From NCBI GenBank assembly GCA_946221065.1, contig CAMIIO010000004.1, positions 62,001 through 126,000 of the forward strand: 64,000 bases of DNA, read 5' to 3'. This document shows positions 42,402-50,923 of the stretch, piece by piece (the stretch's first letter is position 1; each line of letters begins with the position of its first letter). The notes under the pieces are model-generated. The model saw only the letters and a list, made by a program, of their open reading frames with translations, ran no database searches and had not been told where the DNA came from. The position numbers were made by a program, and so were the translations under genes. The DNA comes from an uncultured Rothia sp. GTDB taxonomy: Bacteria > Actinomycetota > Actinomycetes > Actinomycetales > Micrococcaceae.

Positions 42402-42929
42402 CTAGGAGGTTGTAGAAGAGCCTTCTATGCACTGCTCGTATTCAGTGGAACCAGTCTCATATATATCGCAGCTAGAGAGATCTGAATAGAACCATACCGA
42501 AAGAAAAATAGTTCCGATACTGAGCAGGACACCTACTATCCCCAAGACGATTGCCCAGATGGCGAGGGATCGAGTTTTCCCAAAGAATGGGCCCTGTTCA
42601 AACCGGTTGCTTTGACGTAGGGCAATAATGCCAAAGGTAATAGCCACGATTGCCGGTATCAGGCCAATTCCCATGCTGGCGAAGGAAAAGAGCAGGACAA
42701 TTGCTAGGGATAGTACAGCTGCGGAGAAAGCGCCCACCGCACTGAGGTATGCTTTACCGCGCACGTCATAGGGAGCCGCGCCGTAGGGGCGGCGGGCGTC
42801 GTCGGGGAGCCTGTATTCCGCGGGCACTCCGGCTTGCTCCGCCGGGTGCATCTGCTCATAGACGGTGGGAATACGTTGCTGCATGGTTGGCGCTACGGGA
42901 TGTGGTTGCTGGGGATATTGAGTGTGCAT
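42402..42929 (-). CDS. DUF4190-like membrane protein with paired cysteine tail
   Basis: A 175-residue protein: a Pro/Gln-rich cytoplasmic N-terminus (about 60 residues, MHTQYPQQPHPVAPTMQ), two or three transmembrane helices with a small ALRQSN loop, and a C-terminal extracytoplasmic tail carrying two cysteines, SSCDIYETGSTEYEQCIEG, C-x12-C. The core matches DUF4190-type membrane proteins. The same cysteine spacing occurs in the larger paralogue at 43686-44294. Function unknown. It lies on the minus strand beyond the ssrA terminator and converges with hisN. Confidence 0.7.
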   Translation of the reverse strand: MHTQYPQQPHPVAPTMQQRIPTVYEQMHPAEQAGVPAEYRLPDDARRPYGAAPYDVRGKAYLSAVGAFSAAVLSLAIVLLFSFASMGIGLIPAIVAITFGIIALRQSNRFEQGPFFGKTRSLAIWAIVLGIVGVLLSIGTIFLSVWFYSDLSSCDIYETGSTEYEQCIEGSSTTS

Positions 42930-43119
42930 CTGGTTTTCCTTGCTGCAAAAGCGCTACGGTGAAGGGCAGGGTTATTTCTATCATAGTATCTTCAGGCAGA
43001 ACGACTACCTCTTCTCGCTCACATCCCAATCTCTTGCGTTATAGCCCAAGAATTTGGGATATGTGCAAGAACCTTTATTCGTAAAGCGATGACGTTCTCA
43101 AGATCTTATAGATAGCAAA

Positions 43120-43151
43120 ATAGCCCCTAGCGTTGAAACGCTAGAGGCTAT
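43120..43151 (-). terminator. Intrinsic terminator after ssrA
   Basis: Read on the minus strand, ATAGCCTCTAGCGTT pairs with AACGCTAGGGGCTAT (one mismatch/wobble), followed by TTTTGC. It starts right after the mature tmRNA 3' end. Confidence 0.9.
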
Positions 43152-43155
43152 CAAA

Positions 43156-43523
43156 GGTGGAGATGCGGGGAATCGAACCCCGGTCCGATGTGGCATCATC
43201 AGGGCTTCTACGTGCGTAGTTTACGATTCGGTATTTTCGGCTCCGGCACTTGCGTAAACACATGTGCCGCCGAACCTATTCGTATAAGAGTCCCTTACGC
43301 CCCTACGACGAGGACGTAAAGCAGTGGCCTTTTAAATTGATGCCGGGAACTGAGCCAAAGGCAAGCTCAGGCCGACAGACTGGACTCGCGCTTAGGCAGC
43401 GAGTGCGAAGTCAGTGCGATTTTGTTTTGCACTTATTTTTTGCAGAGGGTATTAACGAGTATCCTCTACATCCTCGGCACGCTTCACCTGTCTCAACTCA
43501 CATCGTCGAAACCGATCATCCCC
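43156..43523 (-). ncRNA. ssrA: Transfer-messenger RNA (tmRNA)
   Basis: About 368 nucleotides. The 5' end GGGGATG (minus strand, 43523-43517) pairs with CATCTCC near the 3' end (43165-43159). The T arm is GGGGTTCGATTCCCC. The tag reading frame (43430-43392) reads AKQNRTDFALAA and then TAA, ending in the ALAA degron. The 3' CCA is not fully encoded (ACC then T), so the last A must be added. It is located downstream of smpB, its protein partner, with a DUF4190-like gene between them. Confidence 0.95.
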
Positions 43524-43685
43524 ATTATTCTTTTATCAAAAAACGCTCTGCTTCTGATTCAAGAGAGCCGGATATGAAAGTTATCTGCTTGATACTCCTA
43601 AGCGTACCTACAGGACCAATCACAACCGGACTCTCTAGTCTACACCCGGCAGGTTTCTTTGCCAAGAGTGTAGCCGCAAACCTTC

Positions 43686-44294
43686 TTAGAAGTTATTTTC
43701 CACATAATCTTCAACGCACTTCTGGTACGCGGTGGAATCGTTCTCAAATTCCTTGCAGTGATCTATCGCTTCTGCGGTAATTCCACCTAACAGCACCGCA
43801 GCAATAGTTACAATAAGGGTGCCCACAATAGCTAGCGTACCGGTCACAATACCCGTAATCGCCATACCCTTCTTAGCGCCGGGGGTCTTCTTGAGCTTGC
43901 GTAGTGCAATGATGCCCAAGACCACAGCAACGATACCGGCAATACCACCAATAAATAGCCAGCAGGTCAGCAAGCCGACAATACCCACAATCATTGCAGC
44001 CAATCCCATGCCGTGACCTTCAGGCTTAGCGGTATTCATCTGATAGTTCTGGTAGCCGCCCTGCTGGTTCTGGTTATAACTCGGAGCCGAGTACTGCTGA
44101 TTCGTAGCAGAGCCCTGTGCACTATTCTGCTCATAGTGCGGCGCCTGCGGCGCGGAGCTGGGAGCCGAATAGTCGCCGTAGTTATTCTGGGATCCGTCCA
44201 AAGACGCAGAGGTATTAGGAGTATTTTGCGAATAGGTACCGGGTACATATTCATCTGAGTTGTTGGGGGTGTTGTTTTCCGGGTTGGTTGACAT
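43686..44294 (-). CDS. DUF4190-like membrane protein with Asn/Gln-rich N-terminus and paired cysteine tail
   Basis: A 202-residue protein. The first ~90 residues are low complexity, rich in Asn, Gln, Ser, Tyr and Pro (NQNQQGGYQNYQ), followed by two hydrophobic helices joined by IALRKLKKTPGAKKGMAI, and a short outward tail with HCKEFENDSTAYQKCVED. The C-x12-C spacing equals that of the 42402-42929 paralogue. The IALR loop between helices is also shared. It lies between smpB and ssrA on the same strand, 34 bases from smpB. Function unknown; a membrane role is clear. Confidence 0.7.
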   Translation of the reverse strand: MSTNPENNTPNNSDEYVPGTYSQNTPNTSASLDGSQNNYGDYSAPSSAPQAPHYEQNSAQGSATNQQYSAPSYNQNQQGGYQNYQMNTAKPEGHGMGLAAMIVGIVGLLTCWLFIGGIAGIVAVVLGIIALRKLKKTPGAKKGMAITGIVTGTLAIVGTLIVTIAAVLLGGITAEAIDHCKEFENDSTAYQKCVEDYVENNF

Positions 44295-44327
44295 AGCGGT
44301 TCCTCTTTCCTGTGGGGCGTTATCTAC

Positions 44328-44822
44328 TTATCCGAGATTTTTGTATCGCATCGCACGAGCAGCTTCAAGATTATCTTGACGCTCACGCAACGCATGACGT
44401 TTGTCGTATTCACGCTTACCGGTGGCAAGCGCAATTTCAACCTTTGCTTTGCCGTTACTAAAGTACAACTTCAACGGCACAACGGTGTACCCAGTCTCGT
44501 TCAGTTTCTGGGCAAGTTTATTAATTTCGCTGCGATGTAGCAAAAGTTTGCGACGACGTCGTGCCGCGTGATTAGTCCAGGAACCCCTGCCATACTCGGC
44601 AATATGGATTCCTTCAAGCCACAGCTCGTTTCCATACATCTGGCAAAAACCATCGGTAATGGAGGCACCACCGTCACGTAAAGACTTCACTTCGGTACCC
44701 ATGAGCACCATACCGGCCTCATAGGTTTCCACGATATTGTAGTTATGCCGTGCGCGGCGGTTAGAAGCAATCGTGTGATTGTTCGGGTCTTCGCTCGCTT
44801 TTTTCTTCTTCGTAGCCATCAT
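44328..44822 (-). CDS. smpB: SsrA-binding protein SmpB
   Basis: A 164-residue OB-fold RNA-binding protein that carries tmRNA to stalled ribosomes. The N-terminal NRRARHNYNIVETYEAGMVL and the central LMGTEVKSLRDGG are conserved, and the C-terminal helix (GKREYDKRHALRERQ) is the part that enters the mRNA channel. Two in-frame ATGs begin the ORF (MMATKKKK); the basic extension is typical. It lies 9 bases after prfB and upstream of the DUF4190-like gene and ssrA. In many actinobacteria ftsE and ftsX lie between prfB and smpB; they do not here. Confidence 0.95.
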   Translation of the reverse strand: MMATKKKKASEDPNNHTIASNRRARHNYNIVETYEAGMVLMGTEVKSLRDGGASITDGFCQMYGNELWLEGIHIAEYGRGSWTNHAARRRRKLLLHRSEINKLAQKLNETGYTVVPLKLYFSNGKAKVEIALATGKREYDKRHALRERQDNLEAARAMRYKNLG

Positions 44823-44831
44823 TATTCTTCT

Positions 44832-45947
44832 TTAGTCCTGTGAAATACGGGATTCTGCGCGCCAGCGGATTCCCGCGTCAATAAATCCATCTAATTTTCC
44901 GTCGAATACGGCAGAGGGGTTGCCTTCCTCATAATTTGTGCGTAGATCCTTCACCATTTGGTAGGGATTCAGCACATAGGAACGCATTTGATCACCCCAG
45001 GAAGCTTTAACATCTCCCGCGAGCTCCTTCTTTTTCGCGTCTTCTTCTTCTTTACGCAGCAATAGCAAGCGTGATTGGAGAACGCGCAGCGCCGCCGCCC
45101 GGTTTTGAATCTGCGATTTTTCGTTCTGCATAGACACCACGATTCCCGTGGGTAGGTGAGTCAAACGCACGGCGGAGTCCGTAGTGTTCACTGATTGCCC
45201 GCCGGGGCCAGAGCTACGGAAAACATCCACTTTAATATCGTTCTCGGGAATCTCCATTGCTTCGGTTTCTTCAATGAGTGGAATAACCTCAACAGCGGCA
45301 AAAGATGTTTGCCGTTTACCCTGGCTATTGAATGGAGAGATACGAACCAAGCGGTGTGTGCCGGCTTCAATAGATAGTCTGCCAAAGGCGTAAGGGGCTT
45401 GTACCTCAAAGGTGGTTGATTTGATCCCTGCTTCTTCCGCGTAGGAGGTATCCATCACCCGTGTGGTGAAACCGTGATTCTCTGCCCACCGCAGATACAT
45501 GCGCTGTAGCATTTCGGCAAAATCGGCGGCGTCCACTCCCCCTGCGCCCGAGCGGATAGTCACTACGGCCTCACGCTGATCGTATTCACCGGATAGCAGA
45601 GTAACGATTTCTAGCTCGGCAAGTTTCTTCTTAACGCTTTCTAGCTCGGTAGCAGCCTCATCTAGCAAGTCAGGCTCGGCTTCTTCCTCGGCAAGCTCCA
45701 CCATCGCCTCAACATCATCAATGCGGGTTTCCAGCACCGTTAGCCGCTGAAGTTCGCTCTGCTTATGCGATAGTGCAGAGGTAACTTTCTGCGCAGCGTC
45801 GGGATTATCCCAAAGGTTAGGATCCCCCGCCTGCTCAGAGAGCTCGACTATAGACTTTTTAAGCGCGCCAATATCACTCACCTGCGCAATCGAAGCGTAG
45901 GTTGAACGAAGTTCTTTAATCTCTGCGGAAAAGTCTATAGCTGCCAT
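44832..45947 (-). CDS. prfB: Peptide chain release factor 2
   Basis: RF2 reads UAA and UGA stops. The recognition tripeptide SPF is seen in RISPFNSQGKRQTSF and the catalytic motif in SSGPGGQSVNTTDSAVRLTH. The N-terminal coiled coil (ELSEQAGDPNLWDNPDAAQK and following) is complete. The gene is continuous from ATG at 45947, with no in-frame UGA or programmed frameshift, as in other actinobacteria. At 371 residues it is normal. It starts 41 bases after the Tad operon ends, on the same strand. Confidence 0.96.
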   Translation of the reverse strand: MAAIDFSAEIKELRSTYASIAQVSDIGALKKSIVELSEQAGDPNLWDNPDAAQKVTSALSHKQSELQRLTVLETRIDDVEAMVELAEEEAEPDLLDEAATELESVKKKLAELEIVTLLSGEYDQREAVVTIRSGAGGVDAADFAEMLQRMYLRWAENHGFTTRVMDTSYAEEAGIKSTTFEVQAPYAFGRLSIEAGTHRLVRISPFNSQGKRQTSFAAVEVIPLIEETEAMEIPENDIKVDVFRSSGPGGQSVNTTDSAVRLTHLPTGIVVSMQNEKSQIQNRAAALRVLQSRLLLLRKEEEDAKKKELAGDVKASWGDQMRSYVLNPYQMVKDLRTNYEEGNPSAVFDGKLDGFIDAGIRWRAESRISQD

Positions 45948-45988
45948 GATGCTTAAGACTATCGGAAATATCGAAAGCGTGCTGTGAG

Positions 45989-46465
45989 TTATTGCTGAAG
46001 CTCGCTACGGGCGGAGCTTGTTACCGAAATAGGAACACCCTCCGGCACTACTATCGAAAGCAACGGCACACGAGCATAAGCGGTAAGTGTCACCTCTGCC
46101 GTATTCGGATCGGGAGCGCCCGTAGGCTGCCCTACGGTTAAAGCCTCAAACTCTACCGCCGCATTGGTTTGAACTAAAAATTCGGCAACGCTCTGCTGCA
46201 CCTGAACATCACTCAATTGCACTTTTGGCTTCTCAACCCCCTGATAGAGTCCGGTAACCTGCTGAGCCGACGCCGTCGATAGCTGATCCGCTAACGACTG
46301 CAATTTTTGCCGCTCCACATACACCGCAGTAATACCAATCACCACGGTAGCAATGAGTAGCAGAATCAGCGCAAGCCCAACGACTAACAGCAAAATACTG
46401 CCCTCTTCACGGTTTTCTTGCCTCCCCGGAACATATATTTTCTCAAGGTTTCTAGGCTCGTTCAC
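45989..46465 (-). CDS. TadG/pseudopilin-like membrane protein
   Basis: A 158-residue protein with an N-terminal hydrophobic helix (EGSILLLVVGLALILLLIAT) preceded by a charged stretch, and an outward domain with no recognised motif, as in TadG/helicase-secretion neighbourhood-type proteins (TadE-like Flp assembly subunits). GTG at 46465 is chosen because it overlaps the stop of the upstream TadE-like gene (GTGA), which gives a short and tidy protein; the open frame reaches 46606. It is the last gene of the Tad operon. Function in the pilus is inferred. Confidence 0.72.
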   Translation of the reverse strand: MNEPRNLEKIYVPGRQENREEGSILLLVVGLALILLLIATVVIGITAVYVERQKLQSLADQLSTASAQQVTGLYQGVEKPKVQLSDVQVQQSVAEFLVQTNAAVEFEALTVGQPTGAPDPNTAEVTLTAYARVPLLSIVVPEGVPISVTSSARSELQQ

Positions 46466-46953
46466 CGATATTTCCCGCCCCACACCATCGCCGAGGAATC
46501 TACCGTGGCAAATGAGGCACCACTGACCCAGGGGATGAGCGGGAGTGCCACTTCCACCCGAGTATCCACCCGAATTGATGACGCCGCGGCGCAGTTTCCC
46601 GAACAATTCACCGAGACAGAGACTCTATTTGAATCTACCGAATAATCTGCCGCCGCAAAATGAGCGGCAGCTGTCACTGAAGCCTCATTGACCTGCTCAA
46701 TCGGGTGCGCCTGAATCATTTGGACAGCCTGCTGGCTCGCGGCGTTAGCAGCCATCGAGGCTGACTGCACAGAAAAAACAGAAAGCAGAAAATAAATGGT
46801 GGGAATCATCAGCATAAGACCTAGACCAATGAACTCAATCATCGCATTACCACGCTCACGATCGTCTCCCGTAGAGCTTTTCGTGCTGTCACACGGCGTA
46901 GAGCAACACCGCGTGACAGCTTTAGAAATCAGCCGCTGCATCCTATCCATCAC
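46462..46953 (-). CDS. TadE-like pilus assembly protein
   Basis: A 163-residue single-pass protein. The TadE-type N-terminal helix is in DRERGNAMIEFIGLGLMLMIP, with the pseudopilin-like glutamate five residues after the glycine, and a short outward domain includes a cysteine pair (SVNCSGNCAAAS). It overlaps the neighbouring TadE-like gene at both ends. TadE proteins are processed like pilins and help assemble the Flp pilus. The start within overlapping ATG/GTG codons near 46953 is uncertain by a few residues. Confidence 0.8.
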   Translation of the reverse strand: MMDRMQRLISKAVTRCCSTPCDSTKSSTGDDRERGNAMIEFIGLGLMLMIPTIYFLLSVFSVQSASMAANAASQQAVQMIQAHPIEQVNEASVTAAAHFAAADYSVDSNRVSVSVNCSGNCAAASSIRVDTRVEVALPLIPWVSGASFATVDSSAMVWGGKYR

Positions 46954-47386
46954 GCATCACTATCCCGTGGCCAGAGACCGTAATTGCCCTGTCAAATCCA
47001 AAAGGACCTACCACCGGCAGTGTGCCCTGAACCGTAATCTCCAAGGTTTCCACCCCATTCACCTGAGCAGTCCGAGTGCTCACCGAGCTCTGATAGACGT
47101 TCGGTAAGTGCTCCGCGATGAGCTCCTCGGTTCGTGCTTGACCATCGGCGGCAGTCCTATCCAACAGAGTTCCGTAGCGCGCCCCACTAGCAGCCGCATC
47201 CAACATGATATTGCGCGCATATAAGGCAAAAGCAATCTGCAACACCACACCAAAAAGTAGCAACACTAGAGCAGCAACCATCACAAATTCCGCGCTGGCA
47301 TTTCCCCGCTCAGACTCAGAAGAGCACTCCGGAATGGGCGTAGAGGTCAAAGAATGTAAGGAAGCCTTAGCAGCTTTCATCATCAC
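46943..47386 (-). CDS. TadE-like pilus assembly protein
   Basis: A 147-residue protein with the TadE helix ERGNASAEFVMVAALVLLLF, again with a conserved glutamate at the start of the hydrophobic segment, and an outward domain of about 90 residues. It lies between the Flp pilin and the second TadE-like gene and overlaps the latter by 11 bases. It likely acts as a minor pseudopilin. The first ~25 residues before the helix are a cytoplasmic leader. Confidence 0.82.
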   Translation of the reverse strand: MMMKAAKASLHSLTSTPIPECSSESERGNASAEFVMVAALVLLLFGVVLQIAFALYARNIMLDAAASGARYGTLLDRTAADGQARTEELIAEHLPNVYQSSVSTRTAQVNGVETLEITVQGTLPVVGPFGFDRAITVSGHGIVMRDG

Positions 47387-47392
47387 ACAAAC

Positions 47393-47599
47393 TTATCCAG
47401 ACACCTTAGACATGGCATTGTTGAACATGTTAACCAAAGCGTCCTGGGCCACAACGAGCAGGGCAGCAACAAGGATTGCGGTCATCATAGTAATCATCAC
47501 CCATCCCGGCACATCGCCACGTTCAGCATGGTCTTCATCCTCCGGGCGTGAGAAAAAGCTCTGCGCCCAAAGTAAAAGAGAAAGAAACTTTTCATTCAT
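47393..47599 (-). CDS. Flp-type major pilin (DUF4244-like)
   Basis: A 68-residue pilin precursor. It has a charged leader ending in AERG, then DVPGWVMITMMTAILVAALLVV, a hydrophobic helix like that of Flp/DUF4244 pilins, and a short C-terminus. The prepilin peptidase would cut after the glycine. RBS AAGGAGATCACG precedes the ATG. It is located between tadC and the TadE-like genes, the standard place for the structural pilin. Confidence 0.8.
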   Translation of the reverse strand: MNEKFLSLLLWAQSFFSRPEDEDHAERGDVPGWVMITMMTAILVAALLVVAQDALVNMFNNAMSKVSG

Positions 47600-47659
47600 C
47601 GTGATCTCCTTAGATCATTAGATATGCGAGTCTTGTTAGGGATCAAAACTCACAGATTT

Positions 47660-48427
47660 TTACAATTTAAAATTGAGCAGGGAAAGACCGGGAAATAGAG
47701 CGAACACCACGGTAAGCGGCAAAATACAAAAGATAATAGGGGCCATCATCGCGATTTCTTTCTTTCCCGCAGCTTCCATAAGATCGCGTTTAGAACTATC
47801 TCGAACGTCCTGAGCCTGCGCACGCAACACATCCGAGAGCGGGGTTCCTCGCTCAATAGCTCCCACCGCAGATTCACCTGCTGTAACGGATAACGCCATC
47901 AACTCGGCAATCGCAGGAAATTCAGCAAGCATACGGCTTTCACGCTTCTTAATCGCTTCTCCCAGCCACCAATCGCGCGCTAAGAATCCACCTACTGTAG
48001 CCAAAATGCAGAGTAGCAAAGCCCCAAAGACAGAGACTTTCCCCTGCAATAGGCCCAAACCTAACACCACAGCTGTTCCCATCAAAGCGATGATGGACCA
48101 CAACAACTGTTCTGCCCGAAACTGGGTTACCGTCATTCCCTGCCCGGCACGAATCAGTCGCCGTTGCAAAGCCTCTGTATTGACCGTGGAACTATTAACC
48201 GTCAGGGCAAGGTTATTAACAAAAGGACGCAGAAGCTCTAGTAAGCCCTCTAGCAATCCCACATCACGGTGAACATTCTCGTTTAACAACGAGAACTGAA
48301 TCTCGGTTGCTTTCATCTGCGGAGCGATTCGTTCCGTAAAATCAATCGTTCTTCGCTCATATACCGCGCTACCGACTAAAAATACGCCGCAGGCAAGGAC
48401 CAGTGAAATCAGAAGAAGAATACTCAT
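47660..48427 (-). CDS. Tad pilus inner-membrane platform protein TadC
   Basis: A 255-residue type II secretion F-domain protein with several transmembrane helices. The F domain (AIAELMALSVTAGESAVGAI, then DLMEAAGKKEIAMMAPIIFC) is complete. TadB and TadC form the platform for pilus assembly. It overlaps tadB by 4 bases (ATGA), so the two are co-translated, and is followed by the pilin gene after a 60-base gap. Confidence 0.85.
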   Translation of the reverse strand: MSILLLISLVLACGVFLVGSAVYERRTIDFTERIAPQMKATEIQFSLLNENVHRDVGLLEGLLELLRPFVNNLALTVNSSTVNTEALQRRLIRAGQGMTVTQFRAEQLLWSIIALMGTAVVLGLGLLQGKVSVFGALLLCILATVGGFLARDWWLGEAIKKRESRMLAEFPAIAELMALSVTAGESAVGAIERGTPLSDVLRAQAQDVRDSSKRDLMEAAGKKEIAMMAPIIFCILPLTVVFALFPGLSLLNFKL

Positions 48428-49281
48428 GCCAGCACCCGCTCCTCCTGCGGAAGCTCGCCCAATTTAAGCATCAGCCGATAAGCCACCACAGAAATAATCA
48501 GACCGCCCAGCATTACCATGAGCCCTTCAAATGAGTTATATACCTGAACGGTCCCCGGTTGAGTAGCCATCAAACACAGCACAAGCCATGGGGCAACTAC
48601 CGCCAGCTTAGCCGCGTTCACCGTCCAGGACTGACGCGCCTCAATTTCCGAACGTGTTCGGGCATTTTCCCGGAGAAACTCGCTCAGCGTCCCCAACAAT
48701 CTGCCCAGATCAGTACCGCCTACCTCACGAGTCACCTTAAGCGCCTCCACAATATTGTCTGCAGTGGGGTCAGCCATCCTCTCTTTGAACCGATTTAACG
48801 AAGCCACAAACTCGCCAGTCGAACGATAATCTGCCGCAAATTGCTCAAAAGGTTCTCGAAGCTGCTCAGGGCCTCGATACTGAAGCTGCATCATCGCCTC
48901 AGGCAAAGAAAGACCAGCCCGAATAGCCGAACGAAGATGATCCACAACATCGGGCCACAACTCGCGAATCTGAGAAATACGTTTTTTAGCTCGTTGCGCC
49001 ACCAAGAACCGTGGAAAAAAGAAACTTAAAACCAGTACAATCAACGCCAAATTATTAAGCCCGGTAACCGCCCAAATCACTAAGGCAAACACCATAGCGA
49101 TAACCAGGCTCAACATATAAAATAGACGTGGCGAAACACGGCGTACATCCGCTTGACGCAACAGTACAGAAATACGAGACTCCCGAGATACACGAGTTTT
49201 AGGAGTATCCGGAGCGGGCCAAAAAGAAAGCCACACCAAATACACACCCAGACCTAGAAGCAAACCAAGAATCACACTCAT
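48424..49281 (-). CDS. Tad pilus inner-membrane platform protein TadB
   Basis: A 285-residue type II secretion F-domain protein. The N-terminal and C-terminal hydrophobic helices enclose the F domain (VDHLRSAIRAGLSLPEAMMQL, then TREVGGTDLGRLLGTLSEFL). It is the partner of TadC. It overlaps tadA at its start and tadC at its end by ATGA, making the tadA-B-C block a single translational unit. Confidence 0.86.
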   Translation of the reverse strand: MSVILGLLLGLGVYLVWLSFWPAPDTPKTRVSRESRISVLLRQADVRRVSPRLFYMLSLVIAMVFALVIWAVTGLNNLALIVLVLSFFFPRFLVAQRAKKRISQIRELWPDVVDHLRSAIRAGLSLPEAMMQLQYRGPEQLREPFEQFAADYRSTGEFVASLNRFKERMADPTADNIVEALKVTREVGGTDLGRLLGTLSEFLRENARTRSEIEARQSWTVNAAKLAVVAPWLVLCLMATQPGTVQVYNSFEGLMVMLGGLIISVVAYRLMLKLGELPQEERVLA

Positions 49282-50537
49282 ACGTGATCGCCTGCCTCAT
49301 AGATCGGTAAAACCGACTCATGAGAATACCCACGCTGAGCAAATTTATGAGCAGAAGGCAGTTCAGAGGCTTTACAAACCAACTCACCATTTACACGCTC
49401 AAAAATTGAGGTCGTCTCAATCACCGAATTTTCTACGCGATTACCCAACGCCACAATCTCTCGCACCTGACGTTTCCCGTGCTGATCTCGATGGCAATGC
49501 ACCACCACATCAAAGCACGAAGCAACGGTAGGCACCACGAACTGGCTTGAAATATTTTCACCGGCAAGAAGCGGTAGCGTACACATCTTAGTAACGGCAT
49601 CGCGGGCTGAATTAGCGTGAATAGTACACATGCCAGGCAAACCCGAGTTCAACGCAATCAACATATCCAGTGATTCCGCTTCGCGCACCTCACCAATCAG
49701 CAAACGATCCGGGCGCATACGTAAAGCTTCCTTTACCAAGCGGCGTAGCGGAATTTCTCCCGTACCTTCAAGGTTGGGCTGGCGGCATTGCATTCCGACG
49801 ACGTCGCGCAAGGGCACTTGTAGCTCAAAAATTTCTTCGCACGTTACCACGCGCTCACGCGAACCGATACTTGCGGTAAGGCAGTTCAGCATGGTCGTTT
49901 TTCCCGCCTGGGTTGCGCCGGAAACTAGAATGTTGAGTCCGCTTGCCACAGCCGCGTTAAGAAAACGAGTAGCGTCTTGATTGAGCGAGCCCAAGTGTAC
50001 AAGATCGTTGAGTTTGCGTGCTTTGGCCACAAACTTACGGATATTTACGGACCAGTCTTTTTTAGTGATGTCTGGAATAACTACGTGAAGTCGCGAGCCA
50101 TCCGGTAGCGATGCATCAACAAAAGGATTACTCAGATCAAGCCGACGCCCGGACTGCTTCAACATGCGCTCTACAAGAAACCGCACCTGATCGTGAGTAA
50201 GAGTAAGACCCGTCAGCTCAGACTCACCATTACGAGCAACAAAAACTTCACTCGGAGAATTAATCCAGATTTCCTCCACCGTGGGATCATCCAGATACTG
50301 CTGAAGCGAACCAAACCCACAGATAGCATCCACCAGCTGCTTCCGCGTAGCCGATAAATCCTCAATGAGGGGAAGAGTTCCTCGCACCATGCGTTGCTCA
50401 TATTGGGAAATAGCTTCGTCAATAACTCGCTCTGCCTGCACGCTTTCAGCCAATGGGTCAAAGCCGTGACGCCGGATCTGCTCACGAATATCGCTTTCAA
50501 GAAGCTGATATCCCTGGCTCTGCTGAGTCGTGAGCAT
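49278..50537 (-). CDS. tadA: Tad pilus secretion ATPase TadA/CpaF
   Basis: A 419-residue GspE/VirB11-type hexameric ATPase that powers pilus assembly. Walker A is VSGATQAGKTTML, the Asp box VTCEEIFELQV, and Walker B LIGEVREAESLDMLIALNSG, and the His box is in GLPGMCTIHANSARDA. ATG at 50537 is chosen since AAAGGATC lies just before it; the open frame reaches 50576. It is the first gene of the tad operon; the TadZ-like ATPase usually next to it is instead at the far end of the window. Confidence 0.93.
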   Translation of the reverse strand: MLTTQQSQGYQLLESDIREQIRRHGFDPLAESVQAERVIDEAISQYEQRMVRGTLPLIEDLSATRKQLVDAICGFGSLQQYLDDPTVEEIWINSPSEVFVARNGESELTGLTLTHDQVRFLVERMLKQSGRRLDLSNPFVDASLPDGSRLHVVIPDITKKDWSVNIRKFVAKARKLNDLVHLGSLNQDATRFLNAAVASGLNILVSGATQAGKTTMLNCLTASIGSRERVVTCEEIFELQVPLRDVVGMQCRQPNLEGTGEIPLRRLVKEALRMRPDRLLIGEVREAESLDMLIALNSGLPGMCTIHANSARDAVTKMCTLPLLAGENISSQFVVPTVASCFDVVVHCHRDQHGKRQVREIVALGNRVENSVIETTSIFERVNGELVCKASELPSAHKFAQRGYSHESVLPIYEAGDHV

Positions 50538-50576
50538 AGTTGATCCTTTAGAAGATAGGAGAGGTGGATGAATCAC

Positions 50577-50865
50577 TCATAATTTAGCCAGGAAGACCTC
50601 AGGGAACAACGGGTAAATTCGTCGATTTTCGCGAAAACCATTGATTCACATCACACCCGCCTAAAGTTACCGAATAGTAACCCGGCTCTGACTAGTTCAT
50701 TTTTGAACGGTGTAACCATTCCTGGTGAGACTGTCCCTAATTCAGATCAAACTTCATGAAGCGTCATAAAACGCATACTAACGCTATAGACATCGGATAA
50801 ATCATCGATATAAGACAGGTGTCCCCTCTCCCCTGCTAGCTCTACAGGGTACAAGCCATGAAAAC
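50577..50865. other. Intergenic region upstream of tadA
   Basis: About 290 bases between the tadA open frame and the terminator after the Wzt gene. It should hold the tad promoter. It contains the perfect palindrome TTTTCGCGAAAA (50626-50637), a CRP/GlxR-like half-matched site (minus strand TGTGATGTGAATCA, about 50643-50656), and a small inverted repeat GTTAC/GTAAC (about 50665-50682). No clear -35/-10 pair could be fixed and no RNA gene is seen. Confidence 0.4.
50626..50637. promoter_or_regulatory. Perfect palindrome upstream of tadA
   Basis: TTTTCGCGAAAA is a perfect 12-bp palindrome about 90 bases before the tadA start. It is a candidate operator for the pilus operon. No regulator is identified. 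Confidence 0.45.
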
Positions 50866-50895
50866 AAAAACCCCCCGGCACCGATGTGCCAGGGG
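50866..50895 (-). terminator. Intrinsic terminator after the Wzt-like gene
   Basis: On the minus strand CCCCTGGCAC pairs with GTGCCGGGG (four-base loop) and is followed by five T residues and a further T-rich stretch. It closes the galactan operon 28 bases after its last gene. Confidence 0.92.
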
Positions 50896-50923
50896 ATCTC
50901 GACTAAAGATATTTTGCGATACG

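Noticed and set aside
43250..43780. A 176-codon open frame on the plus strand across ssrA.
   Set aside because: It is antisense to tmRNA, whose ends, tag frame and pairing are all clear.
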